Source: Myxococcales bacterium
GTDB taxonomy: Bacteria > Myxococcota_A > Polyangia > Palsa-1104 > JAEUJZ01
DNA length: 64,000 nt
Assembly: GCA_016794465.1 (NCBI GenBank)
Contig: JAEUKA010000037.1
Location: 1-64,000 of the forward strand
Direction of reading: 5' to 3'
The position numbers and the translations under genes are program-made. Shown one piece after another: positions 52,113 to 60,766 of this stretch; within the stretch, counting starts at the first letter, position 1, and each line of letters opens with the position of its first letter. The notes under the pieces were generated by a model. The model did no database searches. It was not told where the DNA came from and saw nothing but the letters and a program-made list of their open reading frames with translations.

Positions 52113-52177
52113 CGGGTTCCCGCAGGCGGAAGGCGTTTCGCCTCGGGAAATCTTCCGCGACTTTTTTGCAAAAAAAG
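52113..52177 (+). promoter_or_regulatory. Structured leader with terminator-like hairpin before the Oar-like gene
   Basis: Three hairpins occur in order: cggg-tt-cccg at 52113-52122; gcggaag (52126-52132) with cttccgc (52152-52158), competing with an inner aggcg-ttt-cgcct (52131-52143); and cttttttgcaaaaaaag at 52161-52177. The second is followed three bases later by six Ts, the form of an intrinsic terminator, yet it lies just before the ribosome site (AGGGAGAG, 52176-52183) of the receptor gene. This suggests attenuation. Confidence 0.5.
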
Positions 52178-52188
52178 GGAGAGCGTCG

Positions 52189-55100
52189 TTGGCAATGAGC
52201 AAGCAACCCACCCGGATTGGTTTCGGTCGGCTTGGACGGATGCACCGCCTGGCGTTTGGTTCTGCGGTCGCTGCCATCGCTCTGTTGCCGCAGCAGGCGC
52301 AGGCGCAGCTTCAGAACGGACAGATCAAGGGCGTTGTTGAAAGTGATGTCGATGGCAAGCCGCTGGCCGGGGTGACGGTGGTGGTCACGGGACCGGCGCT
52401 GCAAGGCGAGCAGGTCGAGATCACCGACGCCACCGGGCGCTATCTCATCACCGAGCTGCCGTCGGGCGATGACTACGTGGTGCGGTTTTATCTTGGCGAT
52501 AAGGTCGAGGAGCGCGCCGGCATTCGCATTACGCACGGCAAGACGCTGACGATAAGCTTTGTGTTTCCCCTCAAGAAGGTGGTGCGCGAGGTCAAGGTCA
52601 TCCGCGAGCGTGCCCCCAACGTCGATACCGCCAGTGCCAACGCCGGCGTCGAGATCAACCAAGAGGTACTCCGCAACACCGCCGTTCGCGGTCGTACTTT
52701 TGAGAGTGTCCTGTCGATGGCTCCCGGCACCGTCGATCCACCGCGCGGGCAGGGCGGCGACATCGGGGTCACCATCTCCGGCTCGACCGGCAACGAAAAC
52801 AACTTCATCATCGACGGACTCAATACCTCTGATCCCAACACCGGCATCATTGGGACAGAGCTACACCAGTACTTCATCAAAGAAGTCAGCGTCATCACCG
52901 GCGGCTATCAGGCCGAGTACGGACGTGCAACCGGCGGCGTGGTGTCGATCATTACCAAAGGCGGCGGCGACGAGCTGCACGGCAGTGTGTTCCTATCTGG
53001 ACAGCCGTTTCAGATGACTCCCAAGACGATAGGAAGGCTCGGGGAAGCGCTCGCTTATCGACGCAGAGTGGACGGCTTGTTGGGCGACATTGGCTTTGAG
53101 CTTGGGGGTCCGCTCAAGAAGGACAAGGTCTGGTTCTACATCGGCTTTGCACCGACGGTGACGCAGTATCAGACAGAGCGCGTGATGCGGCAGGCGAGCT
53201 GGAATCCTGGCTCGGGATCGGCGCGCATTGATACCAGTTATCAGTGTCCTTCCTATCTGTCGGACTCAGCGCTGTGTCGTGGTTCCTCGCAGCTGGCGAT
53301 TGAGATGAACGAGGCTTCCGCGCAGTCGCTGACCGAGCTGCGGACGCTCTACAACGGAATCGCCAAGCTGCAGTTTCAGCTGAGTCCGGATCACCACCTG
53401 ACGCTTTCCTATATCGCGTCGCCGAAGACGTTTTCGGGCTACTCTCTGCTCAGCTACGGACAGCAAGGTGCCGTCGAGGACAGTGCCTTCCAGCAGACCG
53501 ATCAGGTGCATGACACGACCTTGCGGTATGTCGGCAAGTTTTTGTCCCGCAAGCTGCAAGTGAATGCGATGTACGGATTCCATTTTCAGGGAATCAACAT
53601 CACGCCGAAAAACATCGACAAGCCGCTGCAGATCTATCTGGCGGAAGGAAGCGATCCATACTCGGTCGCGGACTTTGAGGACAACCCCGGTTGTCGACGG
53701 CAAATGCAGCGCGATACGATGGGAAATGCGGTCGAGTTCAATCCCTGTCCGATCACGACCTATCGCCGAAATGGCTTCGGTCAGTACAACCGCACCGACT
53801 TGCAGCGGCATCAGCTCCTGCTGGCGGCGACCTACTTTTTGGAAGCGCTGGGAACGCACGCGATCAAGCTTGGCTTTGACTTTGAACACCTGCGCAACAA
53901 GAACTTTCGCGCCTACTCTGGACCGGACGGAGATCCCTACGATGGACTGGCTGCAAACGGAGTCTATCGCACCAGTGCCGATGGCCAGAGACTCCGTAAC
54001 TTTGTGCAGTACTCGACGGTGGGTAAAGACGGCGAGACAGTCCTGCTGAACAACTTTTCTTCCGATACTTTCACCAACAACTTCGTGCTGTATCTGCGTG
54101 ACTCGTGGAACGTTGGACCGATTCCGGGGCTTGTGATCAACGCCGGACTCCGCTGGGAAGCGCAGGAAATTCACGGAGCAGATGGCTCAAAACAGATCGG
54201 AATTTATGACAACTGGGCGCCGCGCGCGGGAGCAGTCTGGGACTTTACGCAGAAGGGACTCGGCAAGCTGTTTGTAAACTACGGACGCTTTTACCAGTCG
54301 ATTCCGCTGACCATCAACGATCGCCAGTTTGCGGGCGAAGGAGTCTTCACTGGCGACGAGTTTTCCAACTGTGCGCGGGCCTCCCTACAGCCGGGCGGAC
54401 GAGCGGTTCCCATTCCTCAAGCGAGCGGTCCCGGCACCTGCAACTTGAATGATCTGACGATTGGGAATCAGAACGGCGGACGGTACGGCAACGTCATGCC
54501 CGGCTTGCAAGGGATGTATATGGACGAGATCGTGGCCGGAATTAGCTACGATGTCGGCTGGGATCTGGTGCTCTCTGCGAGCTACATTTATCGCGGACTT
54601 GGCAACATCGTGGAAGACATGTCTGTCGACGGTGGTACGAACTACATCATTGCCAATCCGGGCGCGACTCCTTCCCCGGCACGGATTGCGGAAATGGAAG
54701 CAGAGGTCGCGCGACTCCGGACCGATACCTCCACGCAGGGACAAGCAGCGCTGACCAGTGCGCAGTCGCGGCTGGATGCCTATCGATCTCTCAATACCCA
54801 GTATCCCAGGCCGCGTCGCGAGTATCAGGGGATTGTCCTGACCGCGCAAAAACGTCTGTCCAATCGGCTGAGCATCTTGGCCAACTACACCTACTCGCGG
54901 ATGCTTGGGAATTACCCCGGAACGTATGACGGCACCGTCGATGAGAACCTTCCCAACTTCTCTTCTCAGTTCGATCTGCAGGACATGATGAAGAACCGCA
55001 GCGGACCACTTCCCAACGATCGTCCGCACAACGTAAAGTTCATCGGGACGTACCAGCAGCCGGTTCGCAAAGGGAATCTCACCATCGGACTGTCCTTTTC

Positions 55101-55491
55101 CGCGTACTCGGGTCGTCCCATCAACGTACTCGGAACGCACTTCATCTACGGAGACAGTCAGGTCTTCATCTTGCCGCGCGGCTCAGCAGGTCGGACTCCG
55201 ACGGTGAGTCAGTTCGATCTGCACGTTGGTTTTGATCATCCGCTCAGCAAGCACGTCAGCGTGTCGGTCTTTGCCGATGTGATCAACCTGTTCAATCAGC
55301 GCCAGGTCACCAACGTCGATGACGACTACACCTACTCGAACGTCGCGCCGATTGTGAACGGCCAGATCATCGACCTTGTGCATCTGAAAGACATCGATGG
55401 ACAGCCGGTGGTGGTCAGTGCCAACTACGGACAGCCGACCGGATACCAGGCACCGCTCTACCTGCGCTTGGGAGCCCGCCTGTCCTTCTGA
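52189..55491 (+). CDS. Oar-like TonB-dependent outer-membrane receptor
   Basis: A 1,100-residue outer-membrane protein. After a signal peptide (RLAFGSAVAAIALLPQQAQA) a carboxypeptidase-regulatory-like domain spans about 45-115 (IKGVVESDVDGKPLAGVTVVV). The plug follows at about 150-260 (TAVRGRTFESVLSMAPGT, NNFIIDGLNTSDP, YQAEYGRATGGVVSIITKGG) and then a long barrel ending in RLGARLSF with terminal Phe. This is the layout of Oar-type receptors; M. xanthus Oar is linked to protein export. TTG 52189 suits the ribosome site better than ATG 52195. The barrel part uses GGA for Gly far more than its first quarter or its neighbours. Confidence 0.9.
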   Translation: MAMSKQPTRIGFGRLGRMHRLAFGSAVAAIALLPQQAQAQLQNGQIKGVVESDVDGKPLAGVTVVVTGPALQGEQVEITDATGRYLITELPSGDDYVVRFYLGDKVEERAGIRITHGKTLTISFVFPLKKVVREVKVIRERAPNVDTASANAGVEINQEVLRNTAVRGRTFESVLSMAPGTVDPPRGQGGDIGVTISGSTGNENNFIIDGLNTSDPNTGIIGTELHQYFIKEVSVITGGYQAEYGRATGGVVSIITKGGGDELHGSVFLSGQPFQMTPKTIGRLGEALAYRRRVDGLLGDIGFELGGPLKKDKVWFYIGFAPTVTQYQTERVMRQASWNPGSGSARIDTSYQCPSYLSDSALCRGSSQLAIEMNEASAQSLTELRTLYNGIAKLQFQLSPDHHLTLSYIASPKTFSGYSLLSYGQQGAVEDSAFQQTDQVHDTTLRYVGKFLSRKLQVNAMYGFHFQGINITPKNIDKPLQIYLAEGSDPYSVADFEDNPGCRRQMQRDTMGNAVEFNPCPITTYRRNGFGQYNRTDLQRHQLLLAATYFLEALGTHAIKLGFDFEHLRNKNFRAYSGPDGDPYDGLAANGVYRTSADGQRLRNFVQYSTVGKDGETVLLNNFSSDTFTNNFVLYLRDSWNVGPIPGLVINAGLRWEAQEIHGADGSKQIGIYDNWAPRAGAVWDFTQKGLGKLFVNYGRFYQSIPLTINDRQFAGEGVFTGDEFSNCARASLQPGGRAVPIPQASGPGTCNLNDLTIGNQNGGRYGNVMPGLQGMYMDEIVAGISYDVGWDLVLSASYIYRGLGNIVEDMSVDGGTNYIIANPGATPSPARIAEMEAEVARLRTDTSTQGQAALTSAQSRLDAYRSLNTQYPRPRREYQGIVLTAQKRLSNRLSILANYTYSRMLGNYPGTYDGTVDENLPNFSSQFDLQDMMKNRSGPLPNDRPHNVKFIGTYQQPVRKGNLTIGLSFSAYSGRPINVLGTHFIYGDSQVFILPRGSAGRTPTVSQFDLHVGFDHPLSKHVSVSVFADVINLFNQRQVTNVDDDYTYSNVAPIVNGQIIDLVHLKDIDGQPVVVSANYGQPTGYQAPLYLRLGARLSF

Positions 55492-55515
55492 CCGTTACTG
55501 ATGATCCCGCGCCGA

Positions 55516-56541
55516 TTACTCCGCGCCGAGAACTCCGTCCACAAAGGATGCAAACCAGACCGACAGCTCCTCTTTGCGAGCGATCGGAGCCTGCCACTCT
55601 GTAGGAATGGCAGCGACGCCATGCAGGACTCCTGACAGGCCTCCTACCACGCACGCGGTGGTATCGGTATCGCCTCCCAAGTTGATGGCCGACAGGACGG
55701 CTTCAGAATAGGAATGACTGCGCAGGAGCAGATACACGCTCGCTTCCAGCGTATGAATCACATAGCCACTGGAGGAAATCGCACTGCGCGGCTCACCGGC
55801 AATCCGTCCCGACAGCAGTCGTGCAAAGTGAGGCAGCTCTTGCTGCCACTCCGGAGTCGCATACAGTCGCTGCGTAAGCGCATTGGTCTTCAAATAGGAG
55901 GCCTCTGCAGAGTCCCCCAACAGGAGCCGCGAAACCAGCAGACAGAAGTATCCGCAAGCGAGCTGCGACCGACGGTGACCGTGCGTGATCCGTGACCCCA
56001 GCTGCGCAAAGTGAAGGAGTCGCTCTGGATCTTCCGCTGCGTAGCGCAGACCGATCGGCAGAATCCGCATCAGCGAGCCGTTGCCGTTGTCCTGTTCACT
56101 CGTCCCGCCCGCATACTCTGGAATGCAGCCGTCACGCAGTCGATCGATCGCCCGCGCCGTCGAGATTCCTACATCGAACACCACGCCATGCGGAGTCAGA
56201 TAGGAATCGGTCAAGTAGCGCACAAAGTTCCGTCCGATGTCGCGCAGATCCGGCTCTGGATTGTGTCTGCGATCGCCAGGCTGACTGCGCAGCTGACCGT
56301 TCAGCTGACTGTTTATCTGATCACTCAGACTGATCAGCGTACACAGCATCAGCGACGAGTCATCCGACCAAGTTCCCGGCGGCTGGTTGTACGTTCCGTA
56401 GCCGCGCACTCCTTGCACCGGATCGCGGTCGCGCTCTGCCCGCGTGGAAAACTCGACCGGAACGCCGAGCGCGTCACCGATCACCGACCCCCACAGTCCG
56501 CCAAGATACCGCTCGCGGATCGGCAGCTCTCTGTGTGTCAT
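55516..56541 (-). CDS. ADP-ribosylglycohydrolase family protein
   Basis: A 341-residue protein of the DraG/ARH family, which removes ADP-ribose from proteins or small molecules using two Mg ions. Motifs are GSVIGDALGVPVEF, GTWSDDSSLML (first metal Asp pair) and GGDTDTTACVVGG (second metal site). The ATG at 56541 matches the family start; the frame is open for 21 more codons. The four-CBS gene ends seven bases upstream on the same strand, so the two are cotranscribed. Confidence 0.92.
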   Translation of the reverse strand: MTHRELPIRERYLGGLWGSVIGDALGVPVEFSTRAERDRDPVQGVRGYGTYNQPPGTWSDDSSLMLCTLISLSDQINSQLNGQLRSQPGDRRHNPEPDLRDIGRNFVRYLTDSYLTPHGVVFDVGISTARAIDRLRDGCIPEYAGGTSEQDNGNGSLMRILPIGLRYAAEDPERLLHFAQLGSRITHGHRRSQLACGYFCLLVSRLLLGDSAEASYLKTNALTQRLYATPEWQQELPHFARLLSGRIAGEPRSAISSSGYVIHTLEASVYLLLRSHSYSEAVLSAINLGGDTDTTACVVGGLSGVLHGVAAIPTEWQAPIARKEELSVWFASFVDGVLGAE

Positions 56542-56548
56542 GGTGACC

Positions 56549-57364
56549 TTATGCGGACTGCGCCGCGCGACCGGAAGGAGGCGTGGGCAATAGACAGCGC
56601 GCAAAGTCGAGCCCGGTCAGGACTCCCTTGAGGTGGTGGTGATCAATCGCCAGCACCCGCCGCGCCCGCGTCGAGATCGTAAACCCAGCGGCCCGGAACA
56701 CCGGCGTCGACACCGGCAGACACAGCATCGCTTGGCTCATCGACTCATCCACCGGAGTCTGTCCCGGTCGATCCCGCGCCGCCAGCGCTTCCTCGTGCGT
56801 AAAGATGCCGACCGGCACCCCATTTTCCAGCACCACCACGCCACTGATCCGCGCTCGGCTCAGCATCGTCACCGCCTCCGAGAGCGGATCGCGCGCGTCG
56901 ACCGTCATCACCGGCACCGTCATCAGCTCCGAGATCGGCGTCTGCACCTTTTCATCCATCACCGCGCGCATCAGATCCTTGGTACTGACCACGCCCACCG
57001 GATGGCCTTTGTCGACGACAAAGACGCGGTGAATGCGCTTTTCGACCATCTCCTCAGCCGCCGCGCGCAGGCTCTGCTCCGGCGACACTGCGAAGAAGTG
57101 CGGGGTCATCAGATCGCCGACGCACATCGCCGGTAGCTGCAGCGCCAGCGCACTTCCGGTGGCAAACACCATCACGCGGGCAATTCGCAGCAGATCCGAG
57201 CGCGACACCACGCCCGCCGGCTTGCCATCCCGTCCCAGCACCGCCAGGCACGAGATCCGCTGCTCGCTCATGATCTTGTTGGCTTCCTCGGCTGTGTCGT
57301 CAGCGGAAACGGACGAAACCGGAGCACTCATGTACGCGGAAACAGGACCCTCAAAGACGCTCAT
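56549..57364 (-). CDS. Four-CBS-domain protein
   Basis: A 271-residue soluble protein built of two Bateman modules (four CBS motifs): about 10-65, 85-140, 145-200 and 205-265. Typical blocks are ISCLAVLGRDGKPAGVVSRS, IHRVFVVDKGHPVGVVSTKD and ISGVVVLENGVPVGIFTHEE. CBS pairs bind adenine nucleotides and act as energy sensors; no catalytic domain is attached. It is cotranscribed with the ADP-ribosylglycohydrolase gene and may regulate it or sense related nucleotides. Confidence 0.9.
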   Translation of the reverse strand: MSVFEGPVSAYMSAPVSSVSADDTAEEANKIMSEQRISCLAVLGRDGKPAGVVSRSDLLRIARVMVFATGSALALQLPAMCVGDLMTPHFFAVSPEQSLRAAAEEMVEKRIHRVFVVDKGHPVGVVSTKDLMRAVMDEKVQTPISELMTVPVMTVDARDPLSEAVTMLSRARISGVVVLENGVPVGIFTHEEALAARDRPGQTPVDESMSQAMLCLPVSTPVFRAAGFTISTRARRVLAIDHHHLKGVLTGLDFARCLLPTPPSGRAAQSA

Positions 57365-57442
57365 AGGACGACATCATATCGTGGCCGCCGCACCAGCGAA
57401 CAGCGGAAAAGCCACTGTTACCCTACGCAGGCTCTGCGCTGC

Positions 57443-59476
57443 CTACTTGAGCCCTCCGTACGGATCGCTCTCCGCCGCCGGCTCGTCAGTCGGTTTGTCA
57501 GCGGGTTTGTCAGCGGGTTTGTCAGTCGGTTTGTCAGCGGGTTTGTCAGCGGGCTTGTCAGTCGGTTTGTCAGATTTGTCAGCGGGTTTGTCAGCGGATT
57601 TGTCAGTCGGTTTGTCAGATTTGTCGACAGGTTTGTCAGCGGGCTTGTCAGCGGGCTTGTCAGTCAGTTTGTCAGATTTGTCGACCGGTTTGTCAGCGAG
57701 CTTGTCAGCGGGTTTGTCAGCGGATTTGTCAGCGGGTTTGTCAGCAGATTTGTCAGCAGATTTGTCAGCGGGCTGGGGCGCAACCACAGCTGGAGCCGGC
57801 GCCGCTGTCGGAGCCGCTGGAGCTGGAGCGGCCATTGGAGCCGGAGCCGCAGCCGGGCTGGTCGCTGGCAAGCTGGTTGTCGCGGGAATCGTGGGGGCGG
57901 CTGCCGACACCGGAGTACTTGGTACGACACCGGGCTTGGCGACGGCAGGCGGACGAGCCAGCGGAGCGGCCGGTCGAGGCGCGCTGCTCGGTCGATTGGT
58001 CAGCGGCACCGGTGGTGTCACAGCCGCTGGCACTGGCGATGGCACAGCTGCCGGCGTGGTCGCAGGCGGTGTGCGCATCTGGGCATACATCACCCCAAAC
58101 AGCAGCCCGAGTGCGATCGCTCCCAGCACCCCGAGCAGCGGCGTCGCGTGACGCTTGTGAAATGGCTCGCCCACTCTCTCGTGGTCGTCGTCGATGATCT
58201 CTCTTGGGCGGCGCAGCGACGGACTCTCGGGCTCCACGTGACGCGGGCGGGCGGCACTGACTGGACGGCCTGAGCGGGGCGGATTGCGCGCTGCCCCATC
58301 TCCACGACGACCGCTCTTGGGAAGGTTTGCTTTGCCGCTGGCAGGTCGACGGGCCGATACCGGCGGATTCCGTGGTCGCTCGGGGGGCTGCGCATCGTCA
58401 TGCGGACCACTTGCCCACGCATCGAGCGAGGGTCCATCGTCGTCGCTGCCATCTGCTGTCAGATCGTCTTCATCATCGTCGTCGTCAGAGTCCGCCCGGC
58501 GATCGTCACGAGTCGAGGCTTTTTCCGCCCCACTGCCGATGGCAAGCAGCGCCGCTCGGACCTCTTTGGCCGTCTGTGGACGCGCCGCCGGATCTTTTTC
58601 GAGCAGTCCCAAGATCAGGCCCGCCAGCTCATCGGACAGCTTGGGATTGTGCTCGCGAGGATCGGTGACCGGATCACGCACCTGCGACAGCAGCACTTGC
58701 AGCCCGGCTTGCCCATCGAACGGCACCCGCCCCGTCGCCATTTGATAAATGATGCAGCCCAGCGAGTAGAGATCGGCCCGCCCATCGACCGCCTGTCCCG
58801 AGGCCTGCTCGGGCGCAATGTAGTGCGGCGTTCCAAACACCGTTCCCATCCGCGAGATCGCATCCTCACCCGGCGCATACGAGACGAGGATCTTGGCGAT
58901 CCCAAAGTCGACCAGCTTGACCACCTCGGGCTGACCCCGCCGCTCACTGACGAGGATATTCTCGGGCTTCAAGTCACGATGGACGATGCCCTGCGCGTGC
59001 GCCTCGGTGAGCGCGGCGGCGATCTGACTGCTCAGGTGGACGATCTTGCCAAGCCCGAGCCGCCGACCCTTCTCGAGCAGCGCCGACAGCGATCGACCGT
59101 CGATGTACTCCATGACGATGAACGGCACGCCGTCTTCGGTCTGACCGACCATGTGGACGGTGGCGATGTTGGGATGACTGATCTTGGCGCCGGCGCGGGC
59201 CTCGCGGACGAAGCGCTTGATGACATCGGGGTCCTTCAAAAGATCCGCGCGCAGCACCTTGACCGCGACCTGCCGTTCCATCCCAACTTGCGAGGCTCGA
59301 TAGACGGTTCCCGTCGCACCTTGACCGCACACGGCCTGAATCTGGAACTGCCCCATCAGCAGGCGTCCGACCCAGGGCTCGCGATGCTCCGTGACCGGCA
59401 CGACCGCAAAGCCGTCGACCGGACAGAAGCGCACTTCGTTCTCATACCGTTTCCGGCAGTGGGTACACTCGGTCAC
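57443..59476 (-). CDS. Transmembrane Ser/Thr protein kinase with zinc-ribbon-like N-terminus and xxDK-repeat tail
   Basis: A 677-residue Hanks-type kinase. The start (GTG) is followed by a CxxC...C ribbon (Cys4, Cys7, Cys18; no obvious fourth ligand nearby). The kinase domain is at about 43-310: GQGATGTVYR, Lys73, Glu92, HRDLKPEN (Asp168), DFG (Asp190), APE; it should be active. An Asp/Arg/Pro-rich juxtamembrane region follows, then a membrane helix at about 465 (LLGVLGAIALGLLFGVMYA). The outer part has no folded domain: an Ala/Pro-rich stretch, then 25 PADK/SADK/PTDK-type units, ending YGGLK. Confidence 0.92.
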   Translation of the reverse strand: MTECTHCRKRYENEVRFCPVDGFAVVPVTEHREPWVGRLLMGQFQIQAVCGQGATGTVYRASQVGMERQVAVKVLRADLLKDPDVIKRFVREARAGAKISHPNIATVHMVGQTEDGVPFIVMEYIDGRSLSALLEKGRRLGLGKIVHLSSQIAAALTEAHAQGIVHRDLKPENILVSERRGQPEVVKLVDFGIAKILVSYAPGEDAISRMGTVFGTPHYIAPEQASGQAVDGRADLYSLGCIIYQMATGRVPFDGQAGLQVLLSQVRDPVTDPREHNPKLSDELAGLILGLLEKDPAARPQTAKEVRAALLAIGSGAEKASTRDDRRADSDDDDDEDDLTADGSDDDGPSLDAWASGPHDDAQPPERPRNPPVSARRPASGKANLPKSGRRGDGAARNPPRSGRPVSAARPRHVEPESPSLRRPREIIDDDHERVGEPFHKRHATPLLGVLGAIALGLLFGVMYAQMRTPPATTPAAVPSPVPAAVTPPVPLTNRPSSAPRPAAPLARPPAVAKPGVVPSTPVSAAAPTIPATTSLPATSPAAAPAPMAAPAPAAPTAAPAPAVVAPQPADKSADKSADKPADKSADKPADKLADKPVDKSDKLTDKPADKPADKPVDKSDKPTDKSADKPADKSDKPTDKPADKPADKPTDKPADKPADKPTDEPAAESDPYGGLK
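57482..57772 (-). repeat. In-frame 12-bp minisatellite encoding xxDK tetrapeptides
   Basis: Plus-strand units of the type tttgtcagcggg are repeated about 25 times with point variants, three of them shortened to nine bases (SDK). The repeat encodes PADK, SADK, PTDK and similar units in the kinase tail. Because units are multiples of three, slippage would change tail length without shifting frame. Confidence 0.93.
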
Positions 59477-59731
59477 GTCTTGTTTTTAGCACTTCGATGA
59501 ACGAGTCAAAAGCTCGGTCGTCAGACCATGGCGGTGGCGAGGCCCGTCCTGCCGCTGGTTTCGGTCCAGGTCCAAGCCCGAGCGCTTCGACTGGTGACTG
59601 CTGATACGATCGCGATCACGTGCGCTTTTTATGATGTGCGACAGGATGTGCCGCTTCGACCGACGACGCTGTGCTGCATATGGCATCGCCCGGCGCGGTG
59701 TGGTACTTGAATCGACAGGAGAAATTCGACG
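59477..59731. other. 255-bp divergent intergenic region
   Basis: It separates the kinase gene (minus) from the periplasmic-protein gene (plus) and should hold both promoters. An ORF of 60 codons inside it (59528-59710) has no ribosome site or family features. I see no repeat, and no convincing promoter pair. Confidence 0.4.
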
Positions 59732-60670
59732 ATGAGAGTCCTTCATGCTTCCGCTGCGCTGCTGCTCTTCGCAGCGAGTGTTCCTGCCAGTGCTGCTCCC
59801 CCCAAGGGCAAGGCGCCCCCGCCGGCGAAGACTGCAGCCTCTCAGGTTAGTACCGAGGCGGCGGGTCGTGCCATCGGCGAGCTGGCCGGCAAGTTCAAGT
59901 TCGGCATGACTCCCGAAGAGACGATGACTCTCATCGAGACGGACATCCGGGCCAAGTTCCAGACGCGTATCGAGGCCGAGAAAGAGGCCGCCGACCAAGA
60001 TCTGGTGCGCAAAGAGCGCCAGGACGCGATCGATCAGATGCGCAACTCCTACATCAAGTTCACCGGCCAAAAGACTGGCTGGGATGTCTCGATCGTCGAC
60101 CGCGAGTTTGGTCACCGCAACAAAGAGTCGATGCTCGTGCTGTGGGAAAAAGACCTCAAGCGGTTCTTGTTCTTTTGGAACGAGAAGCTCTACAAGCAGT
60201 ACATCGTCTACAACGCCGAGAAGTTCAAGGGCATGGACTTTGATACCTTCGTCGGTGCGATGGAGGGTCGCTATGGCAAGGCGTCGCAGACCTTTGCCAA
60301 GAAGCAGACCGACGACGAGATGGCGCTCGATTACTTCGAGTGGCCGCCGCAGGGTGACTTCCTTTTGCGTGCCTACGACGCGACGACCTTCTACAACAAC
60401 TTCTGTCTGTCGATCATTCAGAAGTCGACCTGGCCGCAGATCGAAAAAGAGCGCGCGGTCAACAGTCCGCCTCGGGTGCGGCACACCAACGCGCACGTGA
60501 TCGACACCGTGACGCAAGGCGAGTCGGCGACCGATCAGAACGAAAACATCGTCGATCAGCTCGTCGGGCGGAAGGCGGCTTCCAGCGTTGAGCAGAAGCG
60601 CATCGAAGAGCGCATCAAGCGCGCCGCCGAAAAAGAGCGCGGCACCCCACCGGCCGCGATGCCCAAGTAG
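59732..60670 (+). CDS. Exported hypothetical protein
   Basis: A 312-residue protein with a signal peptide (VLHASAALLLFAASVPASA) and a Lys/Pro linker. A soluble alpha/beta domain of about 170 residues follows (KFKFGMTPEETMTLIETDI, FDTFVGAMEGRYGKASQTF), and the C-terminal ~50 residues are helical and charged (EQKRIEERIKRAAEKERG). AGGAGA nine bases upstream supports the ATG. No family recognised. It stands alone before the phosphomannomutase gene. Confidence 0.72.
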   Translation: MRVLHASAALLLFAASVPASAAPPKGKAPPPAKTAASQVSTEAAGRAIGELAGKFKFGMTPEETMTLIETDIRAKFQTRIEAEKEAADQDLVRKERQDAIDQMRNSYIKFTGQKTGWDVSIVDREFGHRNKESMLVLWEKDLKRFLFFWNEKLYKQYIVYNAEKFKGMDFDTFVGAMEGRYGKASQTFAKKQTDDEMALDYFEWPPQGDFLLRAYDATTFYNNFCLSIIQKSTWPQIEKERAVNSPPRVRHTNAHVIDTVTQGESATDQNENIVDQLVGRKAASSVEQKRIEERIKRAAEKERGTPPAAMPK

Positions 60671-60766
60671 GCACCTCGTCGATTATTCTTGCTTTCCCGT
60701 CCGTTTTGTGATCGGCCTCTCCCCCTGAGCGGGTGAGCTTGCCGACGACTCTCCCAAGGAACAGAC

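Noticed and set aside
53266..54174. 302-codon minus-strand ORF inside the Oar-like gene
   Set aside because: It is antisense to the barrel of a clear TonB-dependent receptor, and its composition is that of a shadow frame.
57482..57772. Repeat array as a CRISPR
   Set aside because: Units are 12 bp with no spacers, in frame with the kinase and encoding xxDK tetrapeptides; no cas genes are present.
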